Positions 8,505-15,038 of a stretch of 31,312 bases of DNA are shown here, one piece after another. Position 1 is the first letter of the stretch, and each line of letters starts with the position of its first letter. The DNA is taken from contig CAMOLD010000004.1 in the NCBI GenBank assembly GCA_946618395.1, positions 1 through 31,312 on the forward strand, read 5' to 3'. This DNA comes from an uncultured Clostridia bacterium. GTDB taxonomy: Bacteria > Bacillota > Clostridia > Oscillospirales > CAG-272. The translations under genes and the position numbers were made by a program. Under the pieces are notes generated by a model. That model was given only the letters and a program-made list of their open reading frames with translations. It was not told the origin of the DNA and did no database searches.

Positions 8505-8542
8505 AAAAAAGCGCTTTTGTCGATTGACAAAAGCGCTTTTTT
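8505..8542. terminator. Bidirectional terminator between dut and rpmF
   Basis: A 17-base perfect stem (8505-8521 with 8526-8542) has loop GATT and core GCGCTTTTGTC, with an A-run before and a T-run after. It serves dut on the plus strand and rpmF on the minus strand. Confidence 0.93.
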
Positions 8543-8557
8543 GTTGGTTGGGAAGTT

Positions 8558-8761
8558 TCAGGCTTTCTTTTTGTCTGCCTTGACATCCAGAACCTTTTTT
8601 CCGTTGTAAAATCCGCAAACTTTGCAAACGCAGTGATTCTTCACGTAAGCGTCGCAGGCGGGGTTGGAGCATTTCGCAACGCCGGGCAGAGTCAATTTGC
8701 TGTTTTGGGAGCGTCTTTTATCTCTGCGTGCTTTGGAAACCTTCTTCTTCGGTACTGCCAT
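8558..8761 (-). CDS. rpmF: 50S ribosomal protein L32
   Basis: This small protein of the large ribosomal subunit has 67 residues. The N-terminus M-A-V-P-K-K-K-V-S-K-A-R-R-D-K-R-R is the standard L32 start. A zinc ribbon follows, with C31 and C36 (spacing of four rather than the usual two) and C46 and C49, then G-F-Y-N-G-K-K-V. The cysteines make it the zinc-binding form of L32. An AGAGGAGGTG ribosome binding site precedes the ATG. It sits 57 bases after yceD on the same strand, the conserved yceD-rpmF pair found across bacteria. Confidence 0.96.
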   Translation of the reverse strand: MAVPKKKVSKARRDKRRSQNSKLTLPGVAKCSNPACDAYVKNHCVCKVCGFYNGKKVLDVKADKKKA

Positions 8762-8785
8762 GTCTTACACCTCCTCTTTTATTTC

Positions 8786-8801
8786 CGCACCCGGGGGTGC
8801 G
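8786..8801 (-). other. Small hairpin between yceD and rpmF
   Basis: CGCACC (8786-8791) and GGTGCG (8796-8801) form a 6-base stem with a four-base loop in the yceD-rpmF gap, about 25 bases before the rpmF start. No T-run follows on the minus strand, so it is not an obvious terminator. It could affect relative expression or mRNA processing, but that is speculation. Confidence 0.4.
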
Positions 8802-8818
8802 ATACGGGTTTTCTTGGT

Positions 8819-9346
8819 TCAGGATTTGTCGTCCTCGTCTTTTGCCCATTCATAGTTGGCAAGAATCGCCAACCGGGGGTCAACCTCGCGCGTGTTGCAC
8901 CCGCAAGCCCCTTCTTTGAGCGGTTTGCCGCATTTGGGACAGAGCCCCGGGCAATCGGGCGAGCAAAGAACGCGCATCGGGAAGGTCAAAAAAATCTCTT
9001 CCCCCACCAGTTCGTCCAAATCCAACAGGCCGTTTTGAACAACGGCGTATTCGTCCACGTTTTCTTCCAGCTGTTCCCGGGTCAGCGTGCCTTCGGCGGC
9101 AACGGTGCGCGCAAGCTCAACGGTAAAGGTGTCCTCCACCGTCTCAAGGCAGCGCGCGCAAACGCCGCGGTAACCCACGTTGGCGCAAAGCGTCAAACGC
9201 ATGTATCCCGCATTGTCGGTCACCTCGCCGCAAACGCGGGTGCAACCGTTTGGCTCAACCCCTTCGGGAAGTTGCGGTGAAAAAGAATAGTCGATTGCAA
9301 TGCGGCGGACCTCGCCGCGAAGCATGGGTCGCATATCCAAAATCAT
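8819..9346 (-). CDS. yceD: YceD (DUF177) family protein
   Basis: YceD proteins are linked to accumulation of 23S rRNA in E. coli and plants and are almost always encoded next to rpmF, as here. The 175 residues show the family layout: an N-terminal beta-rich region, the C-A-R-C-L-E motif, acidic middle segments and a C-terminal cysteine cluster (C-S-P-D-C-P-G-L-C-P-K-C-G) that looks like a zinc knuckle. The frame is open to 9388, but the ATG at 9346 is better: it follows GGGGTGGG and begins M-I-L-D-M. It is first gene of the yceD-rpmF operon, divergent from tmcAL, the same arrangement as ylbM/ylbN-rpmF in Bacillus. Its molecular activity is not established. Confidence 0.9.
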   Translation of the reverse strand: MILDMRPMLRGEVRRIAIDYSFSPQLPEGVEPNGCTRVCGEVTDNAGYMRLTLCANVGYRGVCARCLETVEDTFTVELARTVAAEGTLTREQLEENVDEYAVVQNGLLDLDELVGEEIFLTFPMRVLCSPDCPGLCPKCGKPLKEGACGCNTREVDPRLAILANYEWAKDEDDKS

Positions 9347-9390
9347 GTGCCCACCCCGCTTTCGTTTCTTTTCAAAACGCGACAACAATT

Positions 9391-9419
9391 ATTATAACGG
9401 TTTTTCCCGCTTTTGTCAA
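9391..9419 (-). promoter_or_regulatory. Promoter of yceD-rpmF
   Basis: On the minus strand TTGACA (9419-9414) and TATAAT (9396-9391) are both perfect consensus with 17 bases between, as expected for a ribosomal protein operon. It lies 45 bases before the chosen yceD start. Confidence 0.9.
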
Positions 9420-9470
9420 TAGGTTTTTTCGGATTTTTTGTCTTCCTCCGCTTTTTTGAAAGCCGCTTCA

Positions 9471-9499
9471 TTGACAGGCAAAGATTTCCGTGCTATAAT
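9471..9499 (+). promoter_or_regulatory. Promoter of tmcAL
   Basis: TTGACA at 9471-9476 and TATAAT at 9494-9499 are perfect consensus, 17 bases apart, 38 bases before the tmcAL start. Confidence 0.88.
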
Positions 9500-9536
9500 G
9501 GACGCAGAAAAACTGCCGGGAAAGGAGAATGCCGAT

Positions 9537-10772
9537 ATGCGTTTCGGAGCCGTAATTTGTGAATGCAATCCGCCCCACGGGGGACACGCCCGCCTTTTTG
9601 AGCAGGTCAAGCGGGAATCCGACTGCGTGATTTGCCTGATGAGCGGCGCTTTCGTTCAGCGCGGCGAGGCGGCAATTCTTTCCCCTGCGGCAAGGGCGGA
9701 AATTTTGACGGGTATGGGAGCCGACCTTGTGTTGGAGCTTCCGTTCCCCTTTGCGGCGTCGAGTGCCGAGGCGTTTGCCGCCGCAGGGGTATCGATTCTT
9801 TCGCGATTGGGAGCGACCGATCTTTGGTTTGGCAGCGAGAGCGGCGACATTGCCTTTCTTTCCGGGCTTGCAAGCGCCGCGCAAAGTCCGGCTTTCCGGG
9901 CGGAATATGCCAAGCGGTCGGGAGAGGGAAATACCGGAACGGCGGCGGTCTATTTTCAGCTGTTGGCTGACTTTTGCGGACTGCAAAAACCGCTTTCTCC
10001 AAACGATATTCTGGCAATCGCCTATCTGCGCGCCATCGAGGAACAGCAGGCAAACCTGATCCCCCACGCCGTCAAACGGGAGGGCGCCGACGACCGCGAC
10101 CTTACTTTGACCGCGCAAACCATTCCTTCCGCCGCGGCATTGCGAAAAGCGATTTTTGAGGGGAAAACGCATACCGCCTTTGCGTTTTTGTCCGCATTTG
10201 AGCAAACCATTTTGCAAAAAGAGGAGCAAGCCGGAAGAATGCCGGCAAGCTTGCAGAATGCTTCCGCCGCCGTGCTTTGGAATTTGCGGCAACTGCCGCA
10301 GGAGGCGTTTTCGGGCATTGCCGAGGCGTCGGGAGGGGTGGGCAACCGCCTGCAAGCGGCGGCGAACGAGGCAACCGACTTGGAGTCGCTGCTTGCCCGA
10401 GCGGCAACGAAAAAATACCCCAATGCGCGCCTTCGCCGCGCCCTGTTGTTCCTTTTAACAGGAGTAAAGCGGGAAGAGCTTTCCGCGCCTCCGGCATATA
10501 CGCGCCTGCTTGCCGCAAACAAGACGGGCAGATCCTTCCTTTCCGCGGTGCGCAAAACGGCGGATATTCCGGTGGTCACCTCCAATGCCGGTGTTCCGGA
10601 TTTTCCGGCGGCAAGACGGCAGGAAGAACTTGCAAAAAAAGCGACATCGCTTTACGCGCTTTGTCTGCCGCGCCCGGCATCGCCGGCGGAGCTTTTGCGG
10701 CAAAATCCGCTCATTCCGGGAAAAGCGCAAAATGAATGCGCCCGAACCCTTGACAAGCTGCAAAAAGAATGA
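9537..10772 (+). CDS. tmcAL: tRNA(Met) cytidine acetate ligase
   Basis: TmcAL (formerly YlbM) uses ATP and acetate to make N4-acetylcytidine at the wobble C34 of elongator tRNA-Met, which secures reading of AUG over AUA. The 411 residues match the family length (about 400-415). The N-terminal nucleotidyltransferase motif is E-C-N-P-P-H-G-G-H, with His14 and His17, a variant of the usual E-Y-N-P-F-H-N-G-H. F-V-Q-R-G-E follows near residue 40. The C-terminal half is the tRNA-binding helical part. The frame opens at 9438, but the ATG at 9537 has a GGGAAAGGAGA ribosome binding site and starts at the conserved strand. It is divergent from yceD-rpmF. The promoter of the next gene lies within its last codons. 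Confidence 0.92.
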   Translation: MRFGAVICECNPPHGGHARLFEQVKRESDCVICLMSGAFVQRGEAAILSPAARAEILTGMGADLVLELPFPFAASSAEAFAAAGVSILSRLGATDLWFGSESGDIAFLSGLASAAQSPAFRAEYAKRSGEGNTGTAAVYFQLLADFCGLQKPLSPNDILAIAYLRAIEEQQANLIPHAVKREGADDRDLTLTAQTIPSAAALRKAIFEGKTHTAFAFLSAFEQTILQKEEQAGRMPASLQNASAAVLWNLRQLPQEAFSGIAEASGGVGNRLQAAANEATDLESLLARAATKKYPNARLRRALLFLLTGVKREELSAPPAYTRLLAANKTGRSFLSAVRKTADIPVVTSNAGVPDFPAARRQEELAKKATSLYALCLPRPASPAELLRQNPLIPGKAQNECARTLDKLQKE

Positions 10773-10778
10773 TATAAT
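10750..10778 (+). promoter_or_regulatory. Promoter of the 96-residue orphan gene, inside the tmcAL end
   Basis: TTGACA at 10750-10755 and TATAAT at 10773-10778 are perfect consensus with 17 bases between. The -35 box and spacer lie in the last tmcAL codons, and the -10 box starts directly after the stop codon. Confidence 0.88.
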
Positions 10779-10814
10779 AATAACAACTCCATACACGCAT
10801 TGAAGGAGGCAGAC

Positions 10815-11105
10815 ATGGCAGAGGAAAAACGGCCGCTCGTCAGCGGCAAATATCTGGAATATCTCGGCAAACCGCTGGTGCGCGAAGGCGACACCATTTG
10901 CTACGGCGATATGACCGAAAAATGTATTTTGATTCTGGAAATTTTCTCCTATAACAAAGAAACCGGCGCGCCCGAAAACATTTTGGTTCAGGTCATTGAT
11001 TCCAAAGACCCGAACAAGATTTTGATGCAGGGCAACAAAAAGGGATTGACCGACGCGTTTTCCATGGGGCTGATCTGGCTGGAACGCGCTTTGCGGTCGG
11101 CATAA
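10815..11105 (+). CDS. Conserved-looking small protein of unknown function
   Basis: I do not recognise this 96-residue protein. It is soluble, with no signal peptide or membrane segment, no metal motif and a single cysteine. It reads as a compact alpha/beta fold: an N-terminal part with G-K-P-L-V-R-E-G-D-T-I-C-Y-G-D, then alternating strands (C-I-L-I-L-E-I-F, I-L-V-Q-V-I-D) and a C-terminal helix (A-F-S-M-G-L-I-W-L-E-R-A-L). An AAGGAGG ribosome binding site 5 bases before the ATG, a perfect consensus promoter and a dedicated terminator show it is a real and probably strongly expressed single-gene unit between tmcAL and lysS. Confidence 0.85.
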   Translation: MAEEKRPLVSGKYLEYLGKPLVREGDTICYGDMTEKCILILEIFSYNKETGAPENILVQVIDSKDPNKILMQGNKKGLTDAFSMGLIWLERALRSA

Positions 11106-11124
11106 GTCGGAAAAACGGGAAAAG

Positions 11125-11148
11125 CGGTCCGGAAAGGACCGTTTTTCT
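11125..11148 (+). terminator. Terminator of the 96-residue gene
   Basis: CGGTCC (11125-11130) pairs with GGACCG (11136-11141) around loop GGAAA, and TTTTTCTTT follows. Confidence 0.85.
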
Positions 11149-11168
11149 TTGCAAATTTTCCGTTTTGG

Positions 11169-11197
11169 TTGACAAATTTACCGTAATATGCTAAAAT
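11169..11197 (+). promoter_or_regulatory. Promoter of lysS
   Basis: TTGACA (11169-11174) and TAAAAT (11192-11197) are 17 bases apart. The predicted leader is only about 25 bases, so there is no room for a T-box. Confidence 0.85.
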
Positions 11198-11227
11198 ATG
11201 GATATCTTTTAGGAAAGAGGAAGCACC

Positions 11228-13294
11228 ATGCATTGGTCAGAAGAAATTGCACAGCGGCTGATTGACCGCAACCCCCAAAAAGAAGAATACGTTTGCGCCG
11301 CGGGCATCAGCCCGTCCGGCTCCATCCACATCGGCAACTTCCGCGATGTGGTCACCTCCTATTTTGTTGTTCGCGCCCTGCAAAAGAAGGGAAAGAAAGC
11401 CCGGCTTTTGTTCTCCTGGGACGAATACGACCGTTGCCGCAAAATTCCGGCAAACGTGCGCGAGGTGGTAGGCGACGCATACGATAAATATATCGGTTGC
11501 CCCTATGTGGATATTCCCGACCCCTGGGGCACGCACGAAAACTTTGCCAAACATTTTGAGGCGGAGTTTTTGGAGTCGATGAAAAAGTTCGGCATCGAGC
11601 TGGATTGCCGCTACCAGGCGGATCTTTACCGCGCCGGAACCTATACCGAGGATATTTTGGAAGCGCTCCGCCGCCGCGGCGATATTTTTGAAATTCTGGA
11701 TTCCTTTAAGACCAAGGATGCCGACAAAACGCCCGAGGAATTGCGCGCCGAGCACGACGCCGAAAAGGCAAACTACTACCCGGCAACCATCTTTTGCCCA
11801 GAGTGCCGCACCGACTTTACCACCATCACCTCGCTCTCCGAGGATTGCACCAAAGCCACCTACACCTGCCGTTGCGGACACAGCGGAACCTTCGATTTTC
11901 GCACCGACCACAACTGCAAGCTTTCCTGGAAGGTGGACTGGCCCATGCGCTGGCGCCACGAGGGAGTGGACTTTGAGCCGGGCGGAAAGGACCATGCCGC
12001 GCCCACCGGTTCCTATTCCAACGCCAAACTGGTTTCCAAAAAGATTTTCGGCTATGAACCGCCGCTCTTCCAGGGGTATGAGTTCATCGGCATCAAGGGC
12101 ATGACCGGCAAAATGTCCGGCTCTACCGGCCTCAATTTAACGCCGGATACCCTGCTCAAACTTTACCAGCCCGAAATCATCCTTTGGCTCTATTCCAAAA
12201 CCGAACCCACCAAAGCCTTTGATTTCTGCTTTGACGACGGCATTTTGCGGCAGTATTTCGAGTTTGATAAAATGCTTTCCGATTGCCGCGCCGGAAATGC
12301 CAACGAGGCAACGCAGGCGATTATGTATAACTGCACGGTTGAGGGAAGAGATGTTATCACCGTCCCCATGGCACTGCTTGTTCAGCTGGGCTCCATTGTG
12401 GATTTCAATATTCCCATGCTGGAAACGGTGTTTGGAAAAATCGGAACCCCCTATACCTATGCGCAGTTTGCCGACCGGCTTGACCGCGCACGCTACTGGT
12501 TGGAGCAATGCGCGCCCGACCAGGTCAACCGGCTGCGCACGCACCGCGCATGGGATATTTACAATACCCTGAGCGACGAAGGCAAACAGGCGGTCGCCCT
12601 GTTGCACGACACCATCCTCAAAGGCGGTTACGACCTGGACGGTTTGAACACCGCGCTTTACGATATTCCCAAGCAGGTGTATCCCGCGCTTGCCGAATCC
12701 AAGGAACTGCGCCCCTTGCAAAGCGCGTTCTTCAAATCGGTTTACCAGTTGCTTTTGGGCAAAGACCAGGGTCCGCGCCTGTATCTGTTCCTGTATGCCA
12801 TTGATCCTGCCCGTTACGTAGGGCTTTTGGATTTCTCCTATCCCGAAACCGAGGAGGAAAAAGCCGCCGCCGTTGCCGAAGCGGAACCTGTTGCCGCGGA
12901 AGAACCCGAGGCATTGCAACCGGAGCAGGCACCCGCCGGCGAGCCGGACCCCGTGCCTCCGGTCAAAGAGCAGATTACGCTGGAAGACTTTGATAAACTG
13001 GACCTGCGCGTTTGCAAGATCCTGAAAGCCGAGGCGGTGCGCAAGTCGCATTCCTGCTATAAACTCACCCTTTCGGATGGGATTGGCGAGCGCGTCATCA
13101 TGTCCTCCATCAAGGCGTATTACACGCCAGAACAGTTGGTGGGCAAAAAGATCATCGTCATTGCCAACCTCAAAGCAAACCGCATTTGCAACATCAATTC
13201 TTGCGGCATGCTGTTGGCGGCAACCAACAATGCCTGCGGTTGCAAGCTGATCTTTGTGGACGATGCCGTTCCCGAAGGAACGCCCATTCATTAA
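11228..13294 (+). CDS. lysS: Class I lysyl-tRNA synthetase fused to a C-terminal tRNA-binding domain
   Basis: This enzyme charges tRNA-Lys. It is the class I (Rossmann-fold, archaeal-type) LysRS, not the class II enzyme of most bacteria: H-I-G-N is at residues 34-37 and the variant K-M-S-G-S at 295-299. A zinc finger insertion uses C190, C193, C214 and C216 (C-P-E-C ... C-R-C-G). The class I core ends near residue 540. A Glu/Ala/Pro-rich linker (about 542-582) follows, then an OB-fold tRNA-binding domain (about 583-688) like Trbp111 or the C-terminus of bacterial MetRS, with D-F-D-K-L-D-L-R-V, Y-Y-T-P-E-Q-L-V-G-K-K and V-I-A-N-L-K. At 688 residues it is longer than a plain class I LysRS (about 500-550). 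The AGGAAAGAGG ribosome binding site fits the ATG. Confidence 0.95.
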   Translation: MHWSEEIAQRLIDRNPQKEEYVCAAGISPSGSIHIGNFRDVVTSYFVVRALQKKGKKARLLFSWDEYDRCRKIPANVREVVGDAYDKYIGCPYVDIPDPWGTHENFAKHFEAEFLESMKKFGIELDCRYQADLYRAGTYTEDILEALRRRGDIFEILDSFKTKDADKTPEELRAEHDAEKANYYPATIFCPECRTDFTTITSLSEDCTKATYTCRCGHSGTFDFRTDHNCKLSWKVDWPMRWRHEGVDFEPGGKDHAAPTGSYSNAKLVSKKIFGYEPPLFQGYEFIGIKGMTGKMSGSTGLNLTPDTLLKLYQPEIILWLYSKTEPTKAFDFCFDDGILRQYFEFDKMLSDCRAGNANEATQAIMYNCTVEGRDVITVPMALLVQLGSIVDFNIPMLETVFGKIGTPYTYAQFADRLDRARYWLEQCAPDQVNRLRTHRAWDIYNTLSDEGKQAVALLHDTILKGGYDLDGLNTALYDIPKQVYPALAESKELRPLQSAFFKSVYQLLLGKDQGPRLYLFLYAIDPARYVGLLDFSYPETEEEKAAAVAEAEPVAAEEPEALQPEQAPAGEPDPVPPVKEQITLEDFDKLDLRVCKILKAEAVRKSHSCYKLTLSDGIGERVIMSSIKAYYTPEQLVGKKIIVIANLKANRICNINSCGMLLAATNNACGCKLIFVDDAVPEGTPIH

Positions 13295-13308
13295 AAAACA
13301 AATATGCA

Positions 13309-13347
13309 AAAAAAGAGCCGCAACCGGTCAGGTTGCGGCTCTTTTTT
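13309..13347. terminator. Bidirectional terminator between lysS and the phosphohexomutase gene
   Basis: A 17-base stem (13309-13325 with 13331-13347) has core AGAGCCGCAACC and loop GGTCA, with A-run and T-run on either side. It is suited to both converging genes. Confidence 0.93.
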
Positions 13348-13353
13348 TGCTTT

Positions 13354-14763
13354 TTATCCCATCACAAATCGTTTCATAGTATCAATCAGCGCTTTTGCGG
13401 ATGTTGAATCGGCGTCCTCTGCAAAAATGCGAAGGAGCGGTTCGGTGCCGGAGAAGCGGCAAATTACAAAGCTGTTATCGGTAAAATACACCTTGCAGCC
13501 GTCCTCGTAGCCAACCTTTGCAATTTGCTTTTCCGCAAAGACAGGTAGCTGTTTTTCAACCATCAGCAAGTTGTCAATGCGCGGTTTGTCCTCCGGGCGG
13601 AAGGTCAGGTTATCCTCTTCCATCACGTGGGTTCCGTAGCGCGCGGTCAGTTGATCCCAAAGTTCGGTTGCCGATTTTCCGGTTGCGCAAAGCATTTCCA
13701 CAAACAGCGCGGCGGCATAAATGGAGTCTTTGCCGAAGATATGACCGCGAACGGTAAGCCCCCCGGAGGATTCGCCTCCCAAAACGGCGTCTTTTTCATC
13801 CAGCTTTGCCGAAATGTATTTGAAACCGACCGGCACTTCGTAGCAGGTTTCGCCGAAGGACTCCGCAACCATATCCAGCATATGCGTGGTTGCAAGATTG
13901 CGGACGACCGGGCCTTTCCAGCCGCGGTATTCGTGCAGGTAGTAGTAAAGCATAACAAGAATTTGGTTTGCGTCAATGTAGGTTCCGTTTTTATCAATGA
14001 TTCCAACGCGGTCGCCGTCTCCGTCAATGGCAATGCCAAGGTCGTATCCTTCCTGGACCACGCGGGTTGCCAGCGTTCCCAACTGGTGGAGTCCCGGCGC
14101 CGGCGTCATACCGCCGAAAAAGGCGTCCCGGTTTGCGTCCATCAGGTCCACCGTGCAGCGCGCGGTGTATAAAACGGCGGTCAAGGGATAGGAGCCGGAG
14201 CCGTGCATGGGGTTGAAGAGCAGGCGAATGCCCGCGTTGCGGATTGCGTTCAGATCCAGGCGGGAGAGAATGGAATCCAAAAACCGGTTGAACGGCGTTT
14301 GCAAAAAGATAATTTTTCCGTCGGCTTCGGCTTTTTCAAAGGGCATGGAGCGAACGGTTGCGCGCGCAATCAGTTCCTCCAGGTGCGATGTGCATTCCAC
14401 CGAGGCGTCGCGCCCTTCCTCCACAATCAGCTTAATGCCGTTGTAAATTGCCGGGTTGTGGCTTGCGGTAATTTCAATTCCATAGTGCAGCGGCTCGTCT
14501 TTTACGGTGAACATGACCAAAGGCGTTGGTGCACTGCGCTTCATGAACAACACCTGCGCTCCGTTTGCCGCCAGCACTTCGGCAACCCAAATTGCCGACT
14601 CTTTGGAGAGAAAACGGCGGTCGTAGCCGATCATGACCGGTTTGTCGGTTTTTCCTTCTTCCACCATCAAATCGGCAATTCCCTGCGCCACGCGCTGAAT
14701 GTTCTCTTTTGTAAAATCATCACCAATCACGGCGCGCCATCCGCCGGTTCCGAATCGAATCAT
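13354..14763 (-). CDS. Phosphoglucomutase/phosphomannomutase family protein
   Basis: This alpha-D-phosphohexomutase moves phosphate between the 1 and 6 positions of a hexose phosphate through a phosphoserine enzyme. All four active-site loops are present in the 469 residues: the phosphoserine loop T-A-S-H-N-P with Ser101, the Mg loop D-G-D-G-D-R at 247-252, the sugar loop G-E-S-S-G-G around Glu331, and the phosphate loop R-F-S-G-T-E-P at 436-442. The N-terminal F-G-T-G-G-W-R fits the PGM/PMM group better than GlmM. Glucose versus mannose specificity cannot be settled from the sequence. A GAAAGGAACAG ribosome binding site precedes the ATG. It is monocistronic and convergent with lysS. Confidence 0.93.
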   Translation of the reverse strand: MIRFGTGGWRAVIGDDFTKENIQRVAQGIADLMVEEGKTDKPVMIGYDRRFLSKESAIWVAEVLAANGAQVLFMKRSAPTPLVMFTVKDEPLHYGIEITASHNPAIYNGIKLIVEEGRDASVECTSHLEELIARATVRSMPFEKAEADGKIIFLQTPFNRFLDSILSRLDLNAIRNAGIRLLFNPMHGSGSYPLTAVLYTARCTVDLMDANRDAFFGGMTPAPGLHQLGTLATRVVQEGYDLGIAIDGDGDRVGIIDKNGTYIDANQILVMLYYYLHEYRGWKGPVVRNLATTHMLDMVAESFGETCYEVPVGFKYISAKLDEKDAVLGGESSGGLTVRGHIFGKDSIYAAALFVEMLCATGKSATELWDQLTARYGTHVMEEDNLTFRPEDKPRIDNLLMVEKQLPVFAEKQIAKVGYEDGCKVYFTDNSFVICRFSGTEPLLRIFAEDADSTSAKALIDTMKRFVMG

Positions 14764-14796
14764 AGTCTGTTCCTTTCTGCGGGGTCTTCAAAGTCA

Positions 14797-14826
14797 ATTA
14801 TATTATAAATCAAAGAATCAGTTCAA
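14797..14826 (-). promoter_or_regulatory. Probable promoter of the phosphohexomutase gene
   Basis: On the minus strand TTGAAC (14826-14821) and TATAAT (14802-14797) are 18 bases apart. A second, overlapping TATAAT lies at 14807-14802. The weaker -35 box and the doubled -10 make the exact start uncertain. Confidence 0.55.
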
Positions 14827-14935
14827 AAAATAGAAAATTGGATATTTTTTCTTTTGGATTGGCTGTTTTTTCAAAAGGGAGAAAAGAAGACTGTAAAAAA
14901 AATGTTAAAAGTTGGGAAAAAGGTGGACAAAGGTG

Positions 14936-14964
14936 TTTACAAATGCTTTTTGATGTGCTATACT
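14936..14964 (+). promoter_or_regulatory. Promoter of the gdpP-rplI-dnaB-tilS-hpt-ftsH operon
   Basis: TTTACA (14936-14941) and TATACT (14959-14964) are 17 bases apart. A leader of about 70 bases follows before gdpP. The rest of the AT-rich 14764-15038 gap shows no hairpin or riboswitch that I can support. Confidence 0.78.
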
Positions 14965-15038
14965 CTTATAATGTAGTATTATATTTATTGTTCCCGATAA
15001 AGATTATTTTTTGAAATTTCGCAGAAGGAGAAAACCAA

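Noticed and set aside
11198..11227. T-box or lysine riboswitch before lysS
   Set aside because: The leader after the predicted promoter is about 25 bases, too short for either.
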